NCBI RefSeq assembly: GCF_022376445.1
Contig: NW_025954993.1
Coordinates: 248,001-312,000 of the forward strand
DNA: 64,000 nucleotides
Direction of reading: 5' to 3'
Origin: Fomitopsis serialis
Lineage: Eukaryota; Basidiomycota; Agaricomycetes; Polyporales; Fomitopsidaceae
The position numbers and the translations under genes are program-made. Positions 1-12,000 of this stretch are shown one piece after another. The notes under the pieces are model-generated. The model was not told the DNA's origin. It saw only the letters and a program-made list of their open reading frames with translations, and did no database searches. How positions within the stretch are numbered: position 1 is the stretch's first letter; every line of letters begins with the position of its first letter.

Positions 1-1985
1 CAACGCGAGGACGGACGCGCACGGACGGATGGCGTGAAGACACGCGTGGTACCGTACTAGCTGGGTAAGCATCTCGAATGCTCACGCGCACGCACGACGC
101 TGTCTGATCGTACGCCAGCTACGTCCCCGTCGCGACTCCCACTTCGTAGTTGCACCCAACGTTCCCTCTGTCGCACTTGGGTGGCCAGCCGCCTCTCTCG
201 ATCCCAATCTCGCCATCTCTACGCGCCGCGCACGTCGATGCGGATCACAGTCGCGTCTAGCACCCGTGTGCTACTGTACGGCCAGGGTCCGTGAACGGGT
301 GGCCTGAGACACGCGTTTGACGCTTTCCAGCTCGGTATGTGCGACTTGGTTGACTGCTCTGCAGCCCGCAGAATGGCCTCCTGAGCTGGCGGCGCTGGAG
401 AGGGTTGAGTGGCGGTACGTGTCCGTGTGTCGTGTGCCGCGATCTTCACTGACGACGGGCGAGCTACGTCAGCACGCACTAAGTCAGGATGAAGATGCGA
501 CGTACGTATGGGGGACACGAGCAAGGCGGGTGGGTTGGACAAGACGAGACGTGGAAGGCGAGAACGGGAGCTGGTGTGGACGCGTCAGGCGGTACGAGCA
601 TCAGCCCACGCACAGACGCACGTCACTTAAGGGTGGAGGCGCAGCCCGACGCGTCGGGATCAACTCGCCGTACTACGACGTTCACCGAGAGACCTGGGAC
701 GAATAATCAGCACAAATCACACAAGATCGAACAGAGGATGGACGTAGCAGGAGCCGGAAGGCTGGATGCGCGCAAGACGAGGATGGAAGGCGAGAGGGAG
801 GAGGGCAGTAGCGAGCAGAGGAAGGTGCGAGCGCAGGTCGTCTCCCTGTCCACGCGCTCACGAACAGTAGAAACACGAACCGACGGACTTCTTGAAGACA
901 TCCGCGAGCACCACGACCGAGTCCTGCCGGACGGCCGTCTCGTGGTTCAAGCTCACCGGTGGACGATGCGCTGTCGCCGCTGGGTTACCGATGCTCCGAC
1001 GGGTGGCAGGGACTGATCCACGCTAGGCAGCAAGGTGAGTCGTCTGTTACCCTTGAATGCATCGAGGCTGACGACGACCTGTCGCGTCTGCGTTCTGAGC
1101 TGTCACACGCCGCGAGCCTGAGGCCCACCGCATACCGGGACACCCAGCATCCATCGCGCAACGGCCAGTAGGCTCGTCGTCAAGTCTACGGCGCGGCGCT
1201 GCTCAAATGGCATCCGCCTCCTTGACGAGCATCAAAGCGCTGGATGATACGACATTCAGGTCTAATTTGGTCGTTCGCACTGAACCGGCATTCTGGGCTC
1301 GCTCGACCGGGCAATCTATACGGCGACCCGGGCCTCTCCAGGGATTCGCATGCCGTGCTGGTTCGTGCACTGGGTGTCGCTGGGTGTCGCCCTGCTCAAG
1401 ATAGACACACGAGCCGGTCTCCAGAGACGAGCGATTGAACCGCGCCGCTGAGGCGTGCGCGAGAGGCTTCCGTTCACCCTGTCCCGGCGTCCGCAACTGA
1501 GACGAGCCCGACGCAGACCCTGCATGTATGTACCTGACTCAGACACTTCCTGTCGCCCATTTCGTAGCAGACCTCCACTTGTTCGCATATCATCGCAGCA
1601 ATTCAACGCTCCCTCGGAGTTCCTGGAGTCGGTCGACGGCCTGTGAACGACGCCCGTCGGAGCGCTCAAACGCGTTCTTGCACTCCTGATTGGCTGCCGC
1701 GTCCCGCGTCAGTGCTCTTCCCGTCTCTCAGGCTTGCGGCTCAAGCTCAAGTCCCCCACTGGCCCCTCTCGCTCACTCACGAGCACCGCTCTCTGCGTGC
1801 TCTCCTCTGCTTCTGGCTGCAGCTCTCTCCTCCCGACGTTTCTCTCCCGCCCCCGCGCCTTCCCTTTGCGTTTCCCGTGCCCGCCGGCCAGCCTCAGTGG
1901 CGTGTCGTCCGATGAACTTGGCAGTGCTCGATATCTGGGAGCGGACGTCTAATGCAGACGACACGCACCATGGAAGCCTCGTATG
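1..1985. repeat. 3' tail of an upstream copy of the 7-kb tandem unit; no gene
   Basis: No coding region is supported here; the open frames are short, overlap on all strands and show no conserved motif. About 1520-1640 resembles 15890-16015 (shared stretches such as ACTTCCTGTC, ATCTCGTAGC-like and CCCACTTGTTTGCA-like). The end, around 1940-1985, resembles 16410-16480 (shared GACGACACGCACCA followed by GGAAGCC). This stretch is therefore read as the end of a unit whose body lies left of the window. Identity was judged by eye. Confidence 0.5.
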
Positions 1986-2941
1986 AAGGTTCATATTGTG
2001 GTCGCCAGTCGCACACTGAACACAACTGAGGCGGCTGCCGCGAATGCCGGTACTGCTCTTGCGTGAGCCGAATCAGCTTCGACACGGCTTTGCGCCTGTA
2101 TGTAAGCGCAAAGGCCTGCTGCGAATGTCACCTTATGAGACGCGTGTCCCGACAGGCACGCGCCAATCTCATTCCCGGCCGACGGGTGAGTGGCTCCCTG
2201 CCCCGCAAACCCAGTTAGCTGTCGGGGTGCTGCCCGACATATCGGTCGGGAACATGACTGGTACGTTACACGCGTTCTCTCGTCTCGGTAAGTTCGGATC
2301 TGTGCGGTCGCTCTAGATCCCAATGTGAGCACTCCAACGCGTCTCGTTACAAACATTGTCTCTTCCCTCTTGCGAGGCTATGACACGATTAACAACTCTT
2401 TTGATCGCGTCTCTCGACAGAAATCTTTCGCTATTCTGGACAGCTTCGCAAGGCTATGCCCCCGGGAAATTGAAGGCATCCGGGCGGCCCCGATGCAGTG
2501 CCTCGGCGGCTGCTCATGGACACCACAGAGACCACACGCTTCTGTACGACCCGGGTACGTCTCGTCCAATCATGGTTGCCCTGTTGGTACAATGTGGCCG
2601 CCGGAACCGTGCACCACGTAACAGCGTTACATTGTTATCGCACAGCCCATTGCATGTACATACCTTCCCTTCCATATCAATACGTGAGCGTCCAAACCCT
2701 GCGGACTTGAAGCTTGGCGGTGTGGCTCTCCATTCAGCACCACTTCGACGACATACATCCTCGGCTTCCAACATCCGATGGCTAGTCTCGGCGTCCTCCC
2801 CTGTGGGAGCTCTGTCATTTGCCGTGACCTACGTGAGGTTTCACAATTGAGACAGCTGTTTGAGACGATCCTCCGTCGTCCTCTCGCTTTCCCTACCCGT
2901 CCCCATCGCTGTAAGATACACTGACCGCCATACAACATCAT

Positions 2942-5900
2942 CATGGACCCACCCGAGGTACGCACCGTCGTTCTTCACTGGCACGACACGTAAACTGATA
3001 TCGCCGTTGTATCCGTGGACTGTATAGGAACCGTCGGCCGATTCTTTGACCCCACTAAACCAGGGTGTCGAAGAGGACGCGATGGCTCCCGACCCCAGCG
3101 GGGTGCCTTTTCCGATCACCACCGTCGTTTAACGAGCTCAGGCTCTGGCGGAGGCAACGGCTCCGGGCCGTCAGTGAGTATTTGCGATTTTGAAGGGCAG
3201 ACGGGATTGCTCACCTATATGCATGGCAGTCATCAAACCTGGATGGTGGAGAGACTACGGGGGCCTCCCCATTGTCTCGTAAATCTGCATCTACACCTCC
3301 GAATCAGGTGAGCCTGAGCACGAACATCGATAATTCTCTTATGCATCAATTGATCATAGTCCAATATGCACCATCAGAACCCGCGTGAGCAAACGGATAG
3401 GGCGGAAGATCCGCTATCAAAAGACCCTCCAGCGCAGGGAACAGCGCGGTCAGAACAGGAAAAGGCTCTCTTCAACGTACTCGAGAAGTTCATGAAGCCA
3501 CGGGACCCAACAGAGGCACCAGACGCTTGGTTGAAACTGGCGGATACAGCGTGGGCCTACGAAAAGGACCGTGTAGAACGATGGCGGAATGAAATTAACG
3601 CACTACTCGTCTTTGTGAGTTGCGTCCACACCGTTGATCGAGCGCACGCGAAGCACGACTAAGAGGTGATTCCCTTGTAGGCCGGCTTGTTTTCTGCCGT
3701 CCTCACCGCTTTCGTGGTTCAGTACTATGCCGTTCTGCTGCCAGCACCTGACCCCAACACGGCCATTCTTGAGCGCATATCCGCGCAACTCGGTAACACG
3801 GCTACGAACACCGTTGTCGCCGCCGCCAGCTCCGAGTCCTCGGTTTCGGCGCGGATACTGACGGGTCGTACGAATTCCTCGTCTATAAGCTCCCCCTCGC
3901 CACCCACTGCACCCCGTTGGATTGCCTCGCTGTGGTTCGTCGCCCTGGTCTTCAGTCTCAGCGCGGCATCCATCGCTTTAGCCGTGAATCAATGGCTGAA
4001 CTTCCACGCGACCGAGCAAGCCGGCCTGCAAGACGCATCCCAGAAGGCTTGGACGTGGCAGCTCCGTAGACGTGCACTGGAAGAGTGGAAAGTGGAGTAC
4101 ATGGTCAGCATCCTTCCGCTTCTACTTCAGGTGGCCCTCGTCCTCTTCCTCGTCGGGTTTGCGGGGTACCTCTCAGAGCTTGGCTTCGACATTGCTGTCC
4201 CAAGCACGTTCTGCGTCGGCGCCCTGCTCCTCTTTCTCGCTTTCACATCCGTGTCGCCGGCATTGGTGGGTTACAGTCCCTACAAATCACCTCAGGCGTG
4301 GTGGATATGCCAGGCCTGCAGATCGATACGATGGGTAGCTTACTGGCCCTCCTTGCGTCTCCATCGCATGATCACTGCTTGCCTCGGGATTCGGCCTCCG
4401 GTATGGCATTCTTCTCTACGCGCGCGTCAGATATACCGTTGGATGGAGGGGATTCGTCAATTCCTTGCTCAGCGTGAAGCACGCGCACGTACATTGATGA
4501 CGACGACTGACTGGCTGGCACATGAACAATTGTACCTGGACAACTTGATAACCCGCAGAGAAGAGAAGTCCCTGTTTACGGACATATACTCCATCGCAGA
4601 CGACACAGACGTCCTTCGCGCAATGGGAACCTGCATGCGAGCGATGCCTATCGCCCGAGCAATCACCAATGTTACGGAAATAGGTCAGACGGCTTTCGTC
4701 GCCTTATCAAAACGACAGGATCCGCGTTCACGGGTGTCCAGACCCTCTGCTCGGGAATCTGGTAGTCAACTGCAGTCTGATGTTCTGAACAGCACCTCCA
4801 CCACTGTGATAGGTCGCATGGTGCTGGACACGTTCATTCGCCCACAGACAGACACTCAGGCTCTCGGTTGGGACTCAAACTATTGCATGTTGGCTGGATT
4901 GATCCGCGCTATGCCTCTCGCCGATGGAATCCAGGCCTGCATGTTTTTGTTTCAGCGTTTGTGCAATAGTCGGCTGTCCACGAAACAACAAAAGGCCACC
5001 TTGGATGTTATACAAAACGTGTACGTGACGATTGATTTCCTTGCGGAGGACACCACGTACGCCAATGCCATCCACAATGGTGCGATGCAGAAGGCGAGAT
5101 CATATGACTGTGCGCCGCGAACCAAGTTATATCGTCTGCACGACGTCCAAGGTATGTCAACTGTCCGCTCCAGTTGTATAGAGTGTAAGCTCAAATTTGG
5201 CATAGACTGGCAATGCATACAGGCTGCAGTCGCGACGGTATGCGCACGCCATGACCCTGTATCCACCATCCAAATCACGACAATCATCCTAGTCATATGC
5301 ATGTTGTCTGTCCAGAACGACCATACATTACCAGCCGAACCATTGAGGGGAGCTTACCTGGCCGACATGCTCCGACAGTTCGACATGTACTTGGCAACGC
5401 TGTGCCGCAAGGAACTGCAAGACACGATGCGACACCTTCCTCCCGCGGCTATATACAGACTCGACTGGCTGTTGGCCCGCATGCCCCGAACCGACATCTA
5501 TGGTTCCTTGAGTACGACCGAGATTCGCCGGAACGTGATGATGTCCACAAACCGCATCGCGCGGCGACTCCAATGGCTCCTCAAAAGTGATGTATGGACA
5601 CCGCCAGGGACGGTCCAAGGGTTCTGCATTCACTTGCCAGGGTACGTGACAAGAACACGATGGCGCCTGGAGGATTATGGGACAGAGCTAGAACACTGGT
5701 CAGTCATCTTCGATGCTCAGAATGTCCAAGACACACTGACACTTGCAACAGGACAGGATGGCTCAAATGTGCTCCGGATGAGCCCCAGAGCGAAGGCGAG
5801 CGACGTGTCGACTTCCCGCAGTCGATTGACCCAGAACCTAAGTCGGAAGCCGGGGATGAGCAGGAGCTGCTGAGGCCACGATTGAGCCGTCCGGTACGAT

Positions 5901-6439
5901 CTATAACGCAAATCACGTAAGCGATGGACCACACAGCATACTCGTTCATTCGTTGCTGATCACATCCTCTCTCTAGCTACAGCATTGGACGCGGATTCAG
6001 ACCGACAGCCGTGCAGGAACCCGACGTTGAAATGCGAGGCGTGGACGCTGGCCCGAGCGCAGCACTAGATATACCCAGTGCGGACACCGCATCGCCAGCC
6101 GTCAGCGGGGCCCTGCCGGTGACCGCTGTGACGCTCGACGAATGGCAGCAAGGGCAAGACGCGGCCCAGACCGAGCCTTTGCAGCCGCTAGATAGCATTG
6201 AAACGCGTGCGGACGACCCGAATGTCACACGCGGAGTAGTTGACGACGGCGCGGGCGCGGACAAAGGCCCTCATGACGAGGTCGAAAGCGCGAGCGAGGA
6301 CGCGGATGGACACCGAGACGACGACGCGCGATGGGAGGAAACACCTGACACCGAAGACGCACCTGCGCAATCCGAGTTGCAGAGTCTGAGTTGGGCAACC
6401 AGCACGAGAGCAGCGGCTGATCGGGGATTCGGAGGATGA
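2942..6439 (+). CDS. DUF6535 multi-pass membrane protein, copy 1
   Basis: Member of the DUF6535 family, abundant and lineage-expanded in agaricomycetes, function unknown. Exons as spliced by eye: a 5' part of uncertain start, 3230-3307, 3378-3614, 3681-5698, 5752-5916, 5977-6439. The domain core runs from the AWLKLADTAWAYEKDR motif through GLFSAVLTAFVVQYYAVLLP. Four hydrophobic segments follow the family pattern: GLFSAVLTAFVV, WIASLWFVALVFSLS, MVSILPLLLQVALVLFLVG and STFCVGALLLFLAFT. A long soluble C-terminal part ends in an acidic, low-complexity tail (last exon). Compared with copy 2, the 5' coding segment before 3180 is one base shorter (83 versus 84 nt between matched anchors). The ATGGACCCACCCGAG start at 2942 is therefore out of frame, and either another start is used or the 5' end is damaged. 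Confidence 0.82.
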
Positions 6440-7638
6440 CACGGACGGGTATGACGTGTACGTCACACATTGCTAGACATATCATCGTCGCTGACTGCTG
6501 ACGTTCAACATTCAGTACTCAGTAGTGACGGACGGACGATCGAAACCCCATACACGAAGATCTGTCTTGGATTGCGCTTGGCTGCTATCCCTACGCTCTT
6601 GTATTTCTTATACCTGTCTGTGATGCTTTCGTAAGTTATGGTCTCGGAGTCTTGATGCGTACGGGCTTACTGACTGTTCTACGATACACATGCGTTCGCC
6701 GACCCGATTGCCTGGAACTTCCACGAACGGGGTGTTGCTGTTCAATGTCTGTATTGTATGTACTATTCGTTCAGTGCGAATCGCCTCCCGTTTATCTGCT
6801 TGAAATCGTTGTTGGATTATCGCGTACCAAGGTATTCCGTCGAGCCGCGACAAGCAAGAGCAGATACAAGATAAGAGATTATATTGTGAGTTCTGAACAT
6901 GCTTCACGATGACCGCCACAATCTGTGCCGTAGCATCCATTAAAGAATACCCGCAGTATTCTATGCTACCCTTGAGATAAGTAGCGACACTCGTACCTCG
7001 CGCCGGGGTGACGGACCTGACTCTGTCACTGCTGCATCACTAGCAGCAGCTGCGTAGACAAATAAGCTACCAGTCAGCACTGCACGGACTTCAATATAAA
7101 CATGCAGTACTCACAGCTTCGTCTCTCTGTCACCACCGCCTCCCGCTCTCACGAGCCTCCCATGCAACGACTCGGAGTCCTCTCGTCTTCTCCAGAATTC
7201 GTGTCTGGACGGCTAGCGGAAGGGCGCCACTGTCTTCAATGCCATATTTGACGTGATAAACAAGCGTGTAGCTGGTTGAATCGAAGAGGCGGATGCTGGG
7301 CGCCGCTCGACCTCGACTCGCGGCAACACTACTGGGCGGCGATATGTCTTCGGCGTGCGACCCGGGAGATGCGTGCGCAGCTCGGTTTTCTAATATTGGG
7401 CAGTGGTTAAATGGCACTGAGCAGCAGCGCCCTCATGCTAGTGAGGGAAAGCGACCGAGTCGATCCCAAACGGGCGCATCTCGAGTTCACTGGTGGAGAT
7501 AGGTCGAGGCCAGCAAGGCACATTGCATCACAGCAGCATCAGGTGGATGAAAGGCTGGCGGCCGTGGGGCGGAGGACAGACAAGATACAGGGGGGCTGGT
7601 GAAGAAACACTGGTGGTCGCCGCGGCGAGAAGACTCAA

Positions 7639-7676
7639 GAGGAGGAGGAGGAGGAGGAGGAGGAGGAGGAGGAGGA
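7639..7676. repeat. (GGA)n microsatellite
   Basis: About twelve uninterrupted GAG/GGA triplets. It lies in the non-coding spacer of unit 1; the equivalent place in unit 2 has no such tract, so it arose after duplication or was lost from the other copy. Confidence 0.95.
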
Positions 7677-9080
7677 TAGCCACGTGCACCGTTGAGGAGG
7701 TCAAGGCGATGGTTGATTGACGCCCGCGCTTGCCAGCGCCTGCCGCCCGCTCCTCCTCCTCCGAGGCTCGGTGAGCTGCCGTGCAACGCCTCGAAGTCGC
7801 GCTCAATCTCGGCCTGAATCCCTACCTCGCGCGCCCAGATGTCAGCCTCAAGCGATACACTAAATCACATTTGTGTCTGCCTCGGCTTAGACATCGCGCG
7901 AAATCCGAATGCTATGTTCAACTTCACTCAAGTCAGAACGGTGTGTGCACCCATTCAAAGAGACGAGGTTCGCTGACGGTATGCCTGAAAGTGACAGGAC
8001 AGCACGGCGCGCACTGTATCAACGGAATTGCAAAGGCTGACGCTCGTTCATATGCGCGTAAACCTTATGGGATCGCTGAGCTTGCATAGCCGAATCGTAG
8101 GTGAAGACGTATGACCCGAGCGTGACAACCACCATACAGTATCTCTTAGTTCGGGTTTATGCTATCGGTACGTCCCATCTTTCCCGTACATCATGAGCAC
8201 GTTTTTCATGGCTTCTTGGATAGTATTACCCTACTCGCCACCGCCCGGTACTCGTGTCCTTAAGCTTCGAGCAAGCTCAAGTTAAACAGTCGTGTCAAGC
8301 TGTATCGCCGCGAAAAACGCGGACCCTGACAAGGTTGCAGGCATGAACGCCGGAGGAGGACCGTCCGGCTCCTGGAGCCTGGTTGGCAAACCATGGCCAA
8401 GAGGCGTGAGGCAGATACAATTCTAGCGGCGAAGTGTGTACCTGCTTTACATACTCGCATCGTTTATTGCATTGACTTCCAATCGGCATCGCTAGTGACC
8501 GGTGAGCTGGTGAGGAGGAGGAGGAGGGGTGAAGATGTGATCTTCGACGCACGCACGGATGCTGATTACTCATCGGACATGACAGCCACTGCACTTGCCA
8601 CCTCCGAGTTCTTGACGGAGGGGATGGTCTTCTTGCTTGCCTCGCGGTACACGCAAATTCTCTGAACACGCACAACACACACATAGGACACGTATCTTGC
8701 TGCCTTAAAGTGTCTTTCGAAGTCTGGCGTAAGGAGAACTTATGGTCCGTGCGGGCGGGACATCAAGCGCCCGCTGTTGCCGCTCATTTTACCCTCCCAA
8801 TTACTACTTACAAACCCCATAGGTGGACATTGGACCTTTGACACGATCTCCGAGCCACACACTCGAGGTTTTGGACACAGCAGCAGGGATACGCGTTTCT
8901 TTGTTCGACGTGAGTGGCCCCCGACACATTGTTGATTTCCGGCTCACGTCTGCGGTCCCTCAGCAAGCAATCGATAAACCAGACGGAGGCTTGTATGTGG
9001 GGCACTTACGAAACCAGCAAAAGTGTAATAGAGGTGCCACGCAATGCATCGTAATTGAACACTAATTCGGTGCTTTCTAC

Positions 9081-12000
9081 ACGGTCCCGGTGGTGCGTCG
9101 TCTCATGAACACGAATGTAGGTGTCCCGCCGACAGGCATGTGGATGTCTCATTTCTGGCCGACGGGCCAATTATCCTTCGCCGCGCAAGCATACTTACGG
9201 CTGTTGGGGTGCTTCCCGAGATATTGGCCTTGAACATGACTGGTGAGTAATGCGCTCTCTCGTGATGAACCAGTCAGCCCGAACTCAGTGCTGCCACGCT
9301 AGGTCCCAACATACCTGTGTTCCTATGTGCCTCGTTGTGGATACATGGCCTCTTGCACACTTTCGAGGTCAACGTACACATCACACGCCTGACAACTTCC
9401 ATACCTGTCTCGACGAGGACCTGTTCCTGCTGCTGAATTACATGACTTCGGTGGGCTCTCGTTGATGGTGGTACGCGTGCAGTTGCTTCTCAGTGCGTGT
9501 TGCGCGTTGACGAAGACCACACGTAGGCCTCCGTATGCCTTAATACTTACTTATGATTTCGCCTGTTAGGTACAATGCTGACCCCGGGACTTAATAACAT
9601 GTAACGGCGTCAGGATGACATCGCGCAATCTATGACATGTCTCTCTCATGTTACTCTGCGAACCTGAGCCTGCCCGCATCCTTGCGGACTCGATGCCAGT
9701 GGTGCTCATGTTTATTGAGCACCACAGAGTTTGGGGCAGACGTGAGGCCTCCGAGCGTTAGCAATGTGCAGCCATCCTCGGTGTATTTCAAGTTCTGCGG
9801 AAGGCATCGATTTGTTGCGTGTCCCTTGCCCCGTCCTCTCGCTCTCTCTTCCCTCTTCCCTCTGTCTACGCTATACAGATCACCACTCGACGCTGTTATG
9901 AGCGCACCCGAGGTGCGCGCTGTCGTTTCTCACTGGTACAATGGGAAAACTGATTGTATCGTGGAACGTAGGAATCGCCGGTGCACTCGGTTTCAGGAGA
10001 GCACGCAAAGACTCCCGATCCCAATGTGATGTCGTCATCAAGCGATACCATCCGTCAACCGAGCTCCAGCAAGAGCGGCGGCTCTGGAACTAAGCCGTCA
10101 GTAAGTATGAGCAGAATTGAACGGCGAACAGGATCACTTACCTGTATGCACAGGTATCCAAATTGGTCGGCGCGGGCACTGCTGGAGCCTCCTCATCGCC
10201 CCATGACACCACGCTTGCGGCTCCAAACCAGGTGAGTGTAGTCGGTGATCTCGAAAGTGCATGTAAAGGTCTGACATACATCATCAGAACGGTTCGAATG
10301 AGCGGCCGAATGCCAGTGGAGCGAAGCATTTGCCTGAGTCGGCAGACCACTCGGCGAAGGATGCGACAACGCCGTCGGAAATGGAGACAGTTCTGACCAA
10401 AGTATTCGAGAAGTTTATGAAGTCGCTAGAGACGCAAACACCGTCGGCCGTGATGGATGAAACTGCCTTGTTCAAAGTATTCGAGAAGTACATGAAGCCG
10501 CGAGACCCGCAAACAGTGCCAGACGCGTGGTTGAAGTTGGCAGATACAGCGTGGGCCTACGAAAAGGACCGTGCAGAACGATGGCGGAATGAAATCAACA
10601 CACTCCTCGTCTTTGTGAGTCACGCTTACACCTCCGTTCTAGTGATCCGTGGAAGAATAACCGAGAAAATGCTGGCCCATTTGTAGGCCGGCTTGTTTTC
10701 CGCTGTCCTCACTGCTTTTGTGGTTCAGTACTATGCTGTTCTGTTACCGGCACCCGACTTCAATACGGCCATCCTTGAGCGCATACTATCCGTGCAACTC
10801 GGTAACATACCTACCAACGCTGTCGTGGCGGCCGCCAACTCCGCGAACCCAGTGCCGGTGCCAATGGTTCTTACGAACTCATCATCTGCAAACTTCCCCT
10901 CGCCACCCGCTGCACCCCGCTGGATTGCCACGCTGTGGTTCGTCGCCCTGGTCTTCAGTCTCAGCGCCGCATCCGTCGGTTTAGCCGTCAACCAATGGCT
11001 GAACTTCCATGCGACGGAGAAAGCCGGGCTGCAAGACGCATCCCAGAAGGCTTGGACGTGGCAGCTCCGTAGGCACGCAATGGACAAGTGGCAAGTGGAG
11101 TCCATGGTCAGCATCCTTCCGTTTCTTCTTCAGGTGGCCCTCGTCCTCTTCCTTGTCGGGATTGTGGGCTACCTCTGGGAGCTTGGCCTCGACATCGCCG
11201 TCCCGAGCACGGTCTTCGTCGGCGCCTTGCTTCTATTTCTAGCTTTCACCTCCGTGTCACCCGCATTTGTCGGTTACAGTCCCTACAAGTCGCCGCAAGC
11301 GTGGTGGATATGCGAGGCCTGTCGGTGGATTCGCTGGGCAGTTTATTGGACCATCCAGCCTCGCACAATCCTCGCGGTTATCCGCCTCGTCGTTCTACCG
11401 AGTCCGATTCCACCCACAATTGACGCGTGGATATACAAACCAATGGAGAAGGTCCGCATACTCCTTGCTCAGCGCGAAGCACATGTGCGTGCGTTGATGA
11501 AGACGAGTAACTGGCTAGGACATGAACAGTTATGCCTGGATGACTGGACAACCCGCAGCGAAGAAAAATCACTATTTTCGGACATTTATTCCATCTCAGA
11601 CGACACAGACGTTCTTCGCGCACTAGAAACCTGCGTGCGAGCGATGCCTATCGCCCGAGCAATCAACGCTGTGACGGGAATTGGCCGAACCGTCACCGCC
11701 GCCCTCTCAAAACGACAATATGCGCGTTCACGGGTATCCGGGCCCTCTCCTCTACCAGCTGGTAGCCAACTGCAATATGATGTTTTGGGCAGCACTTCTA
11801 CCACTTTGATCGGTCGCATGGTGCTGGACACGTCCACTCGATCGCGGACAGAACTAGACGGCAAACCTCTCGACCTTGAATCATTCCATTGCACTGTGGC
11901 TGGGATCATCCGTGCTATGCCTCTCGACGACGGCCACAATGCGTGCATGTCTTTGTTTCAGCATTTACGCGATGGTAAAATTTCTGTAGAGCAACAAAGC

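Larger units (their letters stand above)
1986..9080 (+). repeat. Tandem 7-kb duplication, unit 1
   Basis: Collinear similarity to the next 7.4 kb is visible in coding and non-coding parts. Examples are GAACATGACTGGT at 2250 and 9233, the gene 5' region at 2940 and 9897, GTACGGGCTTACTG at 6659 and 13701, CGACCGAGTCG near 7452 and 14750, CACCCATTCAAAGAGACGAGG at 7949 and 15184, and GCAGGCATGAACGCCGGAGG at 8337 and 15604. The offset drifts from about 6980 to 7270, so spacers have gained and lost sequence. Unit ends are approximate. The 2.6 kb after the gene (6440-9080) holds no supported gene. Confidence 0.7.

Noticed and set aside
1203..1240. Inverted match of a SSALMLV-coding segment to 7420-7450
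   Set aside because: Only about two thirds of 22 bases agree; too weak and too short to call a repeat.
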